DNA from: Diphasiastrum complanatum
Lineage: Eukaryota > Streptophyta > Lycopodiopsida > Lycopodiales > Lycopodiaceae
Direction: 5' to 3'
NCBI GenBank assembly: GCA_029204225.1
Contig: MU835184.1
Location: 1 to 41,177 of the forward strand
DNA length: 41,177 bases
This document shows positions 22,086-33,009 of this stretch, in pieces. Below the pieces are notes generated by a model. It had not been told where the DNA came from, ran no database searches, and was given only the letters and a program-made list of their open reading frames with translations. The first letter of the stretch is position 1, and each line of letters begins with the position of its first letter. The position numbers were made by a program, and so were the translations under genes.

Positions 22086-24004
22086 ATTACAAAAGTACTA
22101 GATATTATAAATTATCTCCTCATGTAAAATAAAGAAAGTGATATGAACTATGCTGAAAAGATTAGGATGCTTTGCCAATACAAATCACACAATTGTCGAA
22201 TGACAAAATTAAGTATTTATCGTATTCCAATGGAGTGGGACAATATTTTAGTAACTATTATTGTTGTGCCTTCAATAACAAAAAGAATGGACTCCAATTG
22301 AGATTCAATGAAAATATATCACACCATGACAATAAGTCAGCTATTGTGCCTTTCACTTACATTTCAAAAGACGAGACCTTTTAAAATGGACCAATGGTAT
22401 GTCAAGATTCAAATGGGCCAATCAAATTGCACTTTCCAATCAAATGTGAAAAGGGGTTGATGTCCATTGCCCGGTTGATGTCCATTGCCCTATTGAACTC
22501 AATTGCCAAGATTCAAAAAATGGGTAGCAAGTGATAGGGCTAGGGAAAAGGGACTAGTCACTAGTGTGAAACAACCCGTAATAGCATTGGATTGCTCAAA
22601 TTGCTACCAGATCATTGTATGTCCAACAAAATCAATCACACCACTCCATCATGATTCCACTAGAAACTTTCAGCAAAATTGTCAAACTATTATTCCACAT
22701 TAAGGGAATCAATAGTAGGGAATGGGAACCACCTTCACATCCAGAAACTGATGCTTCAATTGTCTTGATGTTGATAACTCTTTTGTTTATCATCATGTAT
22801 GTGCTGCCCAATATGTTAAACATCAGAGTGGTCTTCATTATGATGTTTATGTGGAAAACTTTCACCTCATTATACTTCACATTCAAATTGGTCATTGCAT
22901 TACTAGTAGCTTTTATCATAAGAATCCATTTTTTAATGGTTGAGTAGAGACTTATGGGTGATGGGCTCACTAACCAAAGAGTTAGAGTAGCTATATGATA
23001 AATTTTATAGGAGCAATTGGATTGAGTATAGTGGATAGCTTTTGATTTTAGAAGCACACACACAACTCTAAAAGAGTGAACTCTCTTAGAGCACAATTGT
23101 GACCTTATGCCACATCACTCATTTATACAAAAATGTAGTGTGTAGAGCCAGACATCTATCCTTAAATGAAACCATATCATCCTAAGTTGTACACATACCT
23201 ACACATCAAACTCATCTTGGTGCATCTCCAACAATGTAGACATGTCAATACAAAATAATGGCTGAGATATTTAATAGGATGTAATATCATTCGAATTGTA
23301 AACTAAAATTTGAGGTGCCATAAATGGTTTTGATATTATGAACTAATGTAGTCTCTTTGGAGTTATTAGCTAGATTTTTATGGGCCACAAAATATCTACT
23401 ACTGGATTGTTATTGGCTGAACTTTGCTTACTTAGAGATCAAGTAAGATATGACACCATCTTCGAGAGATGGCGGCACAACCGACCCTCACCATTACGTG
23501 GTTGCTGCACAATAACTGACTTATTGTCATGGTGTGATACATTTTCATTGAATCTCGACATTGGTGCAAAATGTAAATTTGTATATGGATTTCATTATTT
23601 TCATCATTGAAGGCATAACAGTAATAGATACTTAGATATTGTACCACTTCTTTAGCTTAGTTGTAGGATTGAAATTTCACACTTGAGGTTGTAGTTCATG
23701 GGATCCTTATCCATTACCCTAGTGAATGACACATACATATATCAACATTGAACCCCTCAATAAAGACTAATGGTAAATCATGAGAAAGCATGCAATGTCG
23801 TACTAAGATAGGAACCATTCAATTTTGAGAGGTTGTTAGCCTTCTAAAACTACCCACTAAGACATCTATCTTGACGTTTCACATTCATGAAGGCCTTTTT
23901 GACTTTTAATATGTCTTATTCAAGATGCTTACACACTAAGGTAGGTCCCTCCCACCGCCCTTCCACAGACAAATGCCCTTAGAGAGTATAAGCGATTGGA
24001 ATAT

Positions 24005-24012
24005 TATAAATA
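24005..24012 (+). promoter_or_regulatory. TATA box of peptide gene copy 2
   Basis: ATTATAAATACTAAA lies 117 bp before the ATG, which implies a 5' UTR of about 85 nt. A C-rich tract (CCCTCCCACCGCCC) about 55 bp upstream is conserved in the other copies. Confidence 0.65.
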
Positions 24013-24121
24013 CTAAATCTTGCCATTCAACATTGTGTGAATTGTATTGGCAAAGCATACTAACCTTTTGAGCATAGTTGATATCACTTTCTTTCTTTTA
24101 CACAAGGAGATAAGTTATAAT

Positions 24122-24234
24122 ATGGCGATTCACTGCCACTCATCATTAGTGCCTATATTGATGATGCTTCTTCTTTTTCTCATGCTATTTGCTCATGCTT
24201 ATGGCCGCAAACTTATTAGCAATGCCTCATGTAT

Positions 24235-24306
<72 letters not shown>

Positions 24307-24639
24307 GGTAATTAGTCTTCTGGCATATCCATAATTAGTTTTCAAACCTTGGGAAGGTAGTAAAAGACTATGAGCTCATATTGACTAAAAAATTAAGCTA
24401 CAAACGATGATTTCATCTTTTATTTCATAGAATAGTCCATCATTTTTGCTTATGTCTTTCATTCATTCATTCTTCATATGTTGTTTTAATTGTAAAGCTT
24501 GGAGTTGTCAGTATTTGGAATTTGAAGTGCTAAAGTGAACTGCTAAATTTGTATCTTATATCATACTTTACTCTATTTTGCAGGTACTAATTCCGAGTTT
24601 TGCCCGTGTATTATTCAACATCCGTCGATTTGCAAGTGA
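24122..24639 (+). CDS. Small secreted cysteine-rich peptide, two exons (copy 2)
   Basis: Exon 1 runs 24122-24230 (109 nt) and encodes MAIHCHSSLVPILMMLLLFL, MLFAHAYG and RKLISNAS. Donor GTATGC is at 24231; acceptor TTTTGCAG ends at 24583; the intron is 353 nt. Exon 2 runs 24584-24639, completes the split Cys codon and encodes CTNSEFCPCIIQHPSICK, then TGA. The 54-residue product has one hydrophobic N-terminal segment with likely signal-peptidase cleavage at AHA/YG or AYG/RK, no other membrane segment, and four Cys in the tail. Against copy 1, the exon-2 differences are three third-base changes, all silent. An upstream in-frame extension exists only from a TTG, so the ATG is the likely start. 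I infer a secreted, disulfide-stabilised peptide. The family is not recognised. Confidence 0.72.
24236..24302 (+). repeat. (CT)n microsatellite, 67 nt, in the peptide-gene intron
   Basis: A pure CT run immediately after the splice donor GTATG. Read through without splicing it would encode Ser-Leu repeats, which I regard as an artefact. Confidence 0.95.
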
Positions 24640-25536
24640 AGGGATGATTCCATTACAAGAAGATAGTATCGAGTTTAGTTCTACACAATATGTGACATGC
24701 TATTCTGCATAGCACCTTTGTGCCTCACCATTGAGCACAGAGCATGAATAGTTTCTCACCGTTGATGTACTCTTTGGAATTCAGTGTTAGAGTAGTTTGA
24801 GTAGATTGGCAACATGGTTGTATATTTTTATTGGATGATCAATCATATATTAAATTAATTTTACTTTTAAATTCTTTGCTCCATTCCTTTTGCTACTTAC
24901 TTTTTTGTCTTGAAAATTTGTTTTCTTTTCTACATTCGCATGACGAAGGTTTTACTTTTCTCGCGTTACCATATTAGAGGATGGTTGGAGTATGGATACA
25001 CTCAAACTACTCTTGATAGGTATCAAGGAATTAGTGAACATGTAATCTCTTATTCGATTGAATTGTGGCAGGGATTCTTGAGTAGTCAAGATTGCCTTGG
25101 CATATCAATTATGTTTGGTCCATAAAACATAATTCATTAATACTAAGTTTGCAACGTTTTTCAAAATTATTCCAAACCCATGTACAAAATTCATGAACTT
25201 GTTGCCACTAATATTTGATTAAACCAGAGATACGGAGTTGCAAATTGATTATATGAAGATCATGTTTACTAGTATGGAAACAAAATTAGTCATCCATAGA
25301 ACTCTTCCATATTTTCACATCAATGAAATAGAAATATCCCTTGATAGTGGAAATCCCATGATCGTTTGTATTGTTAATTGAAAATGATGCATTATTTTCT
25401 ATATAAGATTTTATTATAGGTTGAAGGCATGAGACATAACATAAAATTTTGTTTTGAATTCTATTTAACAAAAACAATCTAATGACATACTAATCACAAT
25501 CTAGCATGCTATCAATCAATAATTGATTACTTTCGA

Positions 25537-25970
25537 CTTCTGGATTTGTATTCTTATACAACCAAGGCCCAATCTCTTGGAACAGCCGAAAGAAGACCTC
25601 AATAGCATTATTGTCAACCGAATCAGAATACATTGTTGCCACGAATGCTACTAAGGAGACAATTTGGTTGAGGCACCTGCTAGCAAAAATTGACCTTGCA
25701 AAGTCACCACATCCAACAACCATTTTCCGTGACAATCAAACCACCATTGCTCTCTCTCTCAATCCAAAATTTCATTCACGAAGCAAGCATATAAAAACCA
25801 AGTATCAATATTTAAGAGAGAAAGTGCAAAGCAAGGAGGTATCATTAATCTACTGCAGGACAGAAACAATGGCAGCAGATTACTTAACAAAGGCCCTATC
25901 AAAGGAGCATCATCTCAGATTCAACGACATGTTAAATCTGAAGATCAAAATTTTCCAAGATCCACATTAA
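25537..25970 (+). pseudogene. Ty1/copia RNase H C-terminal fragment
   Basis: The frame reads TSGFVFLYNQGPISWNS, then LSTESEYIVATNATKETIWL, IFRDNQTTIALSLNP, HSRSKHIKTKYQYLREKVQ and ETMAADYLTKALSKEHH. This is the end of copia RNase H: the second half of the RNase H active-site region, the HIDI-like box and the MxADxLTKxL tail. The frame is intact from about 25537 to its TAA, which lies inside the polypurine tract, as is usual in copia. The left part is missing, and the fragment starts within 50 bp of the end of repeat unit 2. It need not belong to the element at 18797. Confidence 0.85.
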
Positions 25971-25977
25971 GGGGGAG
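25968..25977 (+). other. Polypurine tract
   Basis: TAAGGGGGAG lies directly before TGTTGG. This is the plus-strand cDNA primer site and marks the 3' LTR start. Confidence 0.8.
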
Positions 25978-26547
25978 TGTTGGATTTAAATGCTCAGCCT
26001 CAAAACCATTTATTAATGAGCATCCTGAAAACTTTACAAAACCTAGAAAACATAAGGCTCGAGGTTTTCAGAAGATCAAAAAATCCAATATTGGATTTTT
26101 TTGACCCAATGTCAAGCCTAACAAACAAAGAGACTTTGACCCCAGGTCAAGTCAGATCGGTTCGAATTTTTTTCAACCCTTTACTAAATTACTCGGGCGT
26201 GTTCGACCCTAGATCGGATCGGATCAGTGAGTCTAATTTTTTTGACCCCAAAAAATTTGACCCTCAGCATATTTTTCAACCTAGTGTATATTTCTCGACC
26301 CTCTATATAAAATCCGACCCTATGTAATTTTTCAATATTGTCGGTTAGAAATCGATCCAATGACTTTATATTGATGTTTGCCAAATTTGTACATGTGTTT
26401 ATGGCATAAAGGTGGTTGTAATAACTATAGAAAATTCATTTATAGATATTTTTAGTATATCAAACTTAGAATCTGCATTAGAAAACTTCTTCTGATATTC
26501 CAAGTCTGATTTTTCATTAATCTGTATCAGTGTTATCATGCTCAACA
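25978..26547 (+). repeat. 3' LTR of a copia element (right end inferred)
   Basis: The start TGTTGGATTTAAATG is fixed by the polypurine tract. A TATA box TATATAAAA is at 26304. I place the end at CTCAACA (26547) because it mirrors TGTTGG, giving about 570 bp. No second copy in the window confirms this end. Confidence 0.55.
26101..26262 (+). promoter_or_regulatory. W-box cluster in the copia LTR U3
   Basis: Five TTGACC cores occur in 162 bp: 26101, 26136, 26145 (minus strand), 26242 and 26257. Related CGACCC or CAACCC words follow up to the TATA box at 26304. TTGAC(C/T) is the binding core of plant WRKY factors, so the LTR may respond to defence or wound signals. Confidence 0.55.
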
Positions 26548-27055
26548 AGTTGAAGCTATAACTTCATGACATTGTACTCATTGTTGATAATAATCAGAGT
26601 GCAACTTGTCCTACGGCTGTTATTGTTCTATTGCACATTTGTATGAATCCTTCGTTTGAATTATTTTCTTGCTAAATGTGGCACTTCTGATCTATGCATC
26701 TAGCTCATTCCCGCTTCCGCTCATACCCATTGATTTTTGACAGATCTATCCTGACACCTAGTGCTATGCCAAAACCATACATGATTTGCACTTTTGGAAT
26801 GAGAATGATAGCTTCATAGATGTGTTACGTCACTCTTAGAATTTCATACATTGCTTATGCCCTAAAACTGATCAGCATGGCTTCTGCACTTGTACAGTTT
26901 CATACTTAGGGCATACCATATTGGTTGGAGTAGATGATTACTATGCAACTAAGTTTATGTTAATAAACTAGTGAATCTTGGTTTACACTTCACATTGAGT
27001 TTTTGGAGAGATCTTAATTCTCCACATAGAATTTTTCATATACACTCTCTCTACC
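26548..27055. other. No recognisable feature
   Basis: No coding frame or repeat I can support. Confidence 0.4.
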
Positions 27056-28196
27056 TGTTGACATCTTCAGAGCCTATAGAATATATTAACTAGTTTTTCT
27101 TTGTTTCTTTCCTCTTCTGCCTATCATCAGAGACTGTGGGCACTTCTTGAGATTACCTTTCTTGTTTTAAGGCCCAGATTAGGTAGAAGGGACAGATAAT
27201 CATTGTACTATTGTCCTATCTGTCAGAGGACATCCGGATGGGTCACTCTTGAACTGAATGCACATGCGTAGTCAACCAAAATGCAAGCCAATGCGTTCAA
27301 CAAATGATCTACGTTACTGCTCAGTTGAACAAGATGGATTCCTACTTCTACTTTGCTTCAAAATGAACTAAAATCAGATCTTATACTACTTTACTTGCAT
27401 AAATTGACAAAACAAGAAACAAAAACTAATCTACAACATGTTAGAAGTCCAAGATTCAAGAAACCAACCAGTCTTTTGATTCTTGGACATCCCAAGAACA
27501 TCGAGAACTAGAATGTTAGAGAATATGCAAGATTTATGCCACATTTCTAGCCTATTTAGTTTACTTGAATGTTGTCTCCTACATTAATCCACAAGAAAAC
27601 ATGAAATCTAATCCACAACTAGGAAAGCAAGAAAACTAATCCACTCTAAATCCACAACCACACACAATATGAATGGAAGGGCATGATCATAGGGGCATCA
27701 CTCAAGAAAACCATCATGATCAAGGAGCTTAGTGTAGCATCACACTCATGGGAAATCTTCTTATTAGGCATGGAGTAGATACAATGCAAAAAGCTCCTCT
27801 ACTCAAAGAGGGAGTCTCTTAAATAAGCAAGAGAGTTTCTTAGGTGGCATCCTAGTGGAATTCTCACATTTCACAAATTACAAGTGGAATAATGCTCTCC
27901 ACTAGAGGTCACCATCAAAAGGTGGCTCACTCTACTTTCTTTAAGAGGGGTCTACTTGCATTTAATACATTTGCCTAGAAATACTAGTTTCTACATGGTC
28001 ATTCCATCTTCCGGAATTCACTACGAGGCTTACACAATTCTTGCACATCTTTTCTAGCTAGTATTTCTTGGATCTTATACTCGGCTCTCAGTCTTCATTA
28101 GTCTCCTCTTCTTAGAGGCCTCCTCAGTCTAAGGTGAGAGGTGCTCTTGAGCTGCTCTGTCCGAGTACCTTGGGGATTCATCAGAATCAGCCAACA
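27056..28196 (-). repeat. 3' LTR, second copy of the element 1 LTR
   Basis: 1,141 bp, near-identical over its length to 8320-9451 with scattered substitutions and a 10-bp insertion near 27897. A minus-strand polypurine-like sequence (AGGGGTGGGATGA, 28209-28197) precedes its TGTTGGCTG start, so the element body lies to the right. The left flank is CTACC. Confidence 0.75.
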
Positions 28197-29189
28197 TCAT
28201 CCCACCCCTAATGTGTTGTAGGACCCACTACAACTCATATTGGACGATGTTGTTCCGTTTTGTATTGGCTTCTTCGATTGTCACTTGAAAAAGCGTAGAT
28301 CTTCATTTGCTTACATAAAATCAAGTGCTTGTTGTCTCCAGTCTTTATCACAAAAACTGTTTTTTACAAGTTCTCATGATTGGATCAGAATGTCTTATTG
28401 CTATAGGTGGTTGACATTCTCAAAATTGGAGAGCTCTCAGCAGCGTCACAACTCGCATGCTCGAGTGCCTTCCTCATGTCTTTTTCTTATCACTTGTATC
28501 TATCGTTAATGGTTTCATCTTTGGTTTCTTGGCAGATTCTATCTTTTGGGAGGTCTGTATCCTCCATTTGCCTCTGGGTGTTTCCGTGGTTCTTCTCTCA
28601 GTTGAAGTTCCAGTCTCAAGGAAAACCTTTGATCTGCAAGTTGCACAAAACTTTGACTATCAGTCTCAAGGAAATGGATTCATAAAAAATTGGTGGTAGG
28701 AACAGTTTTGGATGGACTGTTTGGTAACGTTAAGGAAACATGATGAAGGCTTGGTGATAGGGCGAAGGAACTGATAGTTCTACAGTTGCAGCCTTGGACC
28801 CTTGCAATGTCGAGCTTTGACCACCACTTGTTGGGTGAGGAGCTTGCTTTATTTTGCAGGTTCACGGTTGTCTTCATCTTTCTTTTCTGTAGTTCTTTCT
28901 TTTGATTTGTTACTTTTGGATCTCTTTGGGCTTCATAAGAGGGGATTCAACTATCATTGCTCCAAAGAGTTTCTTTTGATCAAAATTGATCTGACTCATA
29001 TGTTGCTTAAGTTTTCGTCCTTTTCTCCTCAGCTTCTTTGCTTAATTTCTGATGTCTTCTAGCTGCTTTGCCTGATTTTGTAGGTCTTCTTTTGGCTGAT
29101 CAACCATTGTAGGTGGCAATTGGTCTCCGCAAGACACTTGCAATGATCTTTCAACTGCTTCGGTAGGACTATAAAAAACTAGAGATTTC
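28197..29189. other. Unassigned internal sequence right of the LTR
   Basis: In a complete element this would be the integrase end and 3' untranslated region. I find no integrase motif. Plus-strand frames at 28240-28699 and minus frames at 28877-28680 and 29248-29042 have no recognisable domain. Confidence 0.35.
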
Positions 29190-29620
29190 TCAGAAGAACA
29201 GCAAACTGATGATAAACAAACATATGGAAGGAAAGGTGGTAGTGACAACGGTAGATGGTGTGGGCGATAGGCATGAGAATGGATGCAGATGTATGACTAG
29301 AAGTTGGTTGAAGAAGGAGACTGATTTCTCACCTGGCTGGGTTAAGACTGCTCCAACTGCATACTTCGATGCGTCTGTATGCACATAAAACTCAATGGAC
29401 CAATTGTGGTGGACATAAGATTGGTGCTAAAACCAATGCATCCTTAAGGCTTTGGAAAGCCTTTAGGGCTTCCTCTTCCAATGTGGATCCGTTGTGAGTT
29501 TGTAAATTGGTCAAGCTAACTCCGCAAAATCAAGAATGAAGATCCTATAATAGTTAGCATGACCCATGAAGATGTAGACTTCGCGGATCGTCCCTGGTGG
29601 TGGTAGATCAACAATGATGA
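29190..29620 (-). pseudogene. Ty3/gypsy RT thumb and RNase H start, fossil
   Basis: Reading leftward: REVYIFMGHANYYRIFILDF (the RxFLGxxxYYRxFI..F block at the RT connection), then LEEEALKAFQSLKDALVLAP, then TDASKYAVGAVLTQPGEKS, which is the first RNase H catalytic Asp block. Frameshifts separate the pieces, and the frame leaves the family consensus after about 29290. An RT piece that should directly precede it is at 32738-32923, so roughly 3 kb of other sequence splits this gene. Confidence 0.75.
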
Positions 29621-29639
29621 TAGGGTAAAAGTTTCTGAC

Positions 29640-32600
29640 AGGGGAATGGTCTCGCCAGGAAGCCCTACAGGGGAAGGGCCCACACTGCCCTTACGTGAGT
29701 GATTGGGGAATGCCGCTTCCAATCTCGAGCGCCATCCCAATCACCCCATGCTCCCCAGCCGATGAGGGTTTTCCAGGCCCCCAGAGACACGGCTGCAGGG
29801 AGGGGTAATTGCAATCTCAGTCCTATCGGTCTTGATGCCTATATTTTTTGTTCTCTAGATCGCCCACCCCTCTATATAGAAGTCCGCAGAGGGGTCATCA
29901 CTACTGGTTTCATCTCTCTCTATTTCTGGGGGATCTAATTTTGGGGGTTTGCTAGTACTGCCAGCTGGTCCGGGTGATTGCACTGGGGATCCAAATGGTA
30001 TGAACGGCTGGGTGGGTCTCGTGTAGTTGGTGGAGACGGCGTAAGTTAGGTGCCAGAACCCATCAATAATGAACTCATAAGTTTCGAAGTAACTATAGCC
30101 CCCGCAATGTTGTATTCTAAATATAGTATCTCCTGCCCGTAAGTAGGGGTGGAGCATCGGGGTATAGAAGTAATAGTGGGTGGCTCCTTCCCGAATCAAT
30201 TGGCAGACATCCCCTAGTGTAGGGTGGAACTGATTCTCATCCATTATGTTCAAGGGTCCAACTCCCCACGAGGGAGGGAGTAGTTTGGTGCATTCCCCAT
30301 CCTAGATATCTACTACTGTCAAGATGGGGTTATGTCTATGACTCAGAGTGCGGTTTCGGGTGGTGTTACCTATGCCAGTGTCTTTGGTACTTCACCATGG
30401 TCGAGATTCACTGCTAGAGGTCACACGAGTGTAATCACTTACAAATACTATAGAGATCTTTGTATGAATACTCAGTTAGCAATCATGGGTCAAATGAGAT
30501 GAAGTCATCGTCTGTTGCTTAGTGATTTACTTGGAATGTGTCGCTAGAGTGTTCAACCAAGCATGGTGAAATAAACAGACAGTCATCAAATGATTATACT
30601 ATAATATCATGATTAGTCCCCTGCAGTGTGAGGGTGCCAATTATACGCGCCGCCTTGTTTGATAGGCAGTGGTATTTTGCCAAACGTCAGGCCTAGATAT
30701 TTCGCTAGGCAATTCCGACGATGGAGGTGACTACGATGATCCCTAACCGAGGTGGTGTATTTCAACCACGTACGGTAACAACCCGCTCTTCTATTTCAAA
30801 GAGGTCGGGCGTTATGACTTGAATGCAAATAATAAAGTGAAAATGAAAAAACTCATACTACAGTGTGATTCCAACTTAGGCAAAGCCTTTAAAAATAGAT
30901 GCTTCAGCATACAAGTGTCATAGAAAAGATGGTAATACGAAATTCCATCACATTCTAAACGGCATATTCCACCCACTACGTCATACCACATAACCGTAGA
31001 GTTCACACATGCTATGCCATGAGATTACTTATTTCCAACAATGATTAGCAGAGTGAATGTCCCTTACATATCTCATTCCCATTTGCAACAATGATATGAA
31101 AGTTAAGAGTATACCTCATGCGCGGAAGAGGAATCTGGATGCCTCGCGAAATCCCCAAGTCGTGATTTAGATGCTTTTCCCGTTGCCCCGAAAAACAGCT
31201 CTGGAGGTTGGGCTCTGATATCGGTATGGCAGGTGAACGATAAACTCAGTTGGACTGTCCGTCCCGTGATCAGCGAGCAGAGAATCGATATAGGTGGGTG
31301 TAGTGGTCCGCTGGCATGCTTAATGCGATTGACATGTATCCCAATTTAGGCAGGATAGTCTGCATTTTTGTGCTGGAGGTGTGTCGCGAAGATGAAGGGT
31401 GCTTTGCCAACAGACCTCGCGGTGCAGTCTGTCCTGCGACTACAATGAGTCCTAAAGTAACTGGATCGGCGATCCCAGAGATGAATGAATTGGTCAGATG
31501 AACAGCAGAACCACAGACGGTTTAAGCATGAGGTACACAGGCCCACTAACCAGTGTGCAGAGATCAGAGATATCCATGCCCACAGTCACTAACGGCAGAG
31601 AATGTAGCCTCTCAACACCATCCAAAAGTTCTCTCCACACGAACAACCTATCTTCTCAATTATCTCAACTCTCTTCATTCCCTCACCCTTCCATAGTCAT
31701 TCTCTCCATACTTGTTCATTCTCTCACGTAAGTGCAAAGAGAGGCTCCTCCTCTTTGTAGGCATCCCTCCATGCTTGTCCATCACAATGCCAAGTTTTCA
31801 CCTTCGAAGGACTTCATGCCATGCGTCCCGCTTTGTACAAGGTCTTTAAATTGGGACTGGACTTGAAGTGGTACCCCTTTTGCTTTGAAAAAATGTGTTG
31901 GGTTAGTGGTACTGGGTACCACTTGTGTGAGCCACCTTTTCTTTTGCAGTTGGTGGTGGTGTAAATGGCAAGTACTTTACTTTGGTTGTCTTTCTTAATT
32001 GGGTAGTCTTCTTGGATACTTGTGGTCAATCCCTACCACTTTTAGGTAAGACATTTTTTTGTTATGTACTTTTTGGCCTTCACTTGTATTTTTCTTTTGT
32101 GTGACTATGGCTCATGGCTTAAGCTGTCGAGGTGATTTGCCCATCAGGGTGCCACTTCGACTTGCACTAGAACTTGCCTATATTTTTGTTATCGTTTCCT
32201 TGACCTTGTCCCACAATTTCTGACCATTTGTTGTGAGTTGACTTCGCTAGTTTATCCCGTGTGTTGTTACTGGCGAGCACTCATGACTTGGGATTTCTTC
32301 AAGGCAACCGGTTCCCTGAAAAACACAGTAGGCAATTTTTCATTAATAAAAGCAACGGAGTACATTGAAAATTTGCCCGGCAGTGCCGGCTAGTATAATC
32401 GGGCCAAATCTAAGGCCGTAAACTATTCTATGGGCCATTTCTAAGGCCTCAAAATTTGTTCTAGCCACACTTTGGGCGGGCTGGGACCCCTTCCTATGTG
32501 GACCGGTATTTTTGACTCGGTCTGTACAAAAATTGTCCATGAAAAATTTTTGATGATTTTTCCGGAGGTCACTTTCTAAACTGTGTCTAGCCACTTAGGG

Positions 32601-32735
32601 GTGGGCTAGGACCCTTAGTTATAGGCAACTGTGTGCCGATTTTACCAGTAATAGTCGTCGGGTTTTACATGCCAGTTTTTATACAAAACTGTGAAATTGC
32701 TCTAAAAATAGCCCGATTTTTCGTGCGAAAATATC
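29640..32735. other. About 3.1 kb insertion splitting gypsy RT
   Basis: RT sequence stops at about 32738 and resumes at about 29620, both minus strand and in the expected order. The intervening DNA has no recognised retroelement domain. It holds one good minus-strand ORF (29855-30253), GC-richer composition at its left end, and short frames elsewhere (31316-31731 plus, 32594-32343 minus). Its exact ends and type are unclear. Confidence 0.4.
29855..30253 (-). CDS. Unidentified 132-residue ORF
   Basis: An ATG at 30253 opens MNIMDENQFHPTLGDVCQLI, followed by an aromatic-rich stretch (HYYFYTPMLHPYLRAGDTIF, then GGYSYFETYEFIIDGFWHLT). A Pro/Ser-rich acidic tail (PKLDPPEIERDETSSDDPSA) ends it. The split into a folded half and a disordered tail looks like a real protein rather than a chance frame. 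I see no signal peptide or membrane segment, and I do not recognise the family. It sits inside the sequence that interrupts gypsy RT, so it is probably encoded by an inserted element or a captured fragment. Confidence 0.35.
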   Translation of the reverse strand: MNIMDENQFHPTLGDVCQLIREGATHYYFYTPMLHPYLRAGDTIFRIQHCGGYSYFETYEFIIDGFWHLTYAVSTNYTRPTQPFIPFGSPVQSPGPAGSTSKPPKLDPPEIERDETSSDDPSADFYIEGWAI

Positions 32736-32737
32736 TG

Positions 32738-32923
32738 CTAACAAATGATCCTGATCTTTGATAGGTGTGTGGCGATCCCGTGTCTTGACACTATATGGCC
32801 GAGAATTAAGCCATGTGTCACCCAAAATTGACATTTTTCTGGATCCAAGGAGATCTGAAAGTTGCGGCATTTTTGTAGCACCTTCTTCAAATTGGATAAG
32901 TGTTCTGAATCTGGTCCATGCAC
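32738..32923 (-). pseudogene. Ty3/gypsy RT fragment
   Basis: The frame reads EHLSNLKKVLQKCRNFQISL, DPEKCQFWV and LILGHIVSRHGI, the RT segment just after YxDD. The preceding fingers/palm and YxDD are missing. An overlapping frame links it to gag-end sequence (LVVTRAQKRKEVAPSPV), so most of protease and half of RT were deleted. Confidence 0.75.
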
Positions 32924-33009
32924 GCACTGGTGAGGGAGCCACTTCCTTCCTCTTCTGTGCTCGCGTGACGACTAACATAGGAGCGTGAAATTGTTACCTT
33001 TCTGATGGC

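Larger units (their letters stand above)
22086..25490 (+). repeat. Repeat unit 2 with peptide gene copy 2
   Basis: The unit starts with an inverted promoter fragment (22100-22350), matching the outer edge of unit 1 at 16885-17066. It then passes through the common arm (22390-24121), the complete peptide gene, its 3' flank (to about 25200) and an inverted piece of the central segment (25200-25490), where homology ends abruptly at a copia remnant. No exon-1-only partner is present. Confidence 0.7.

Noticed and set aside
24047-24121. N-terminal extension of the peptide gene (AKHTNLLS... frame)
   Set aside because: It begins only with TTG, lies in the predicted 5' UTR, and is interrupted by a TAG in the copy at 15063.
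18797-26547. One copia element split by insertion of peptide unit 2
   Set aside because: The order of domains fits, but about 250 residues of RT are missing, and the sequence before the primer-binding site at 17902 does not resemble the LTR at 25978. Two separate fragments are the safer reading.
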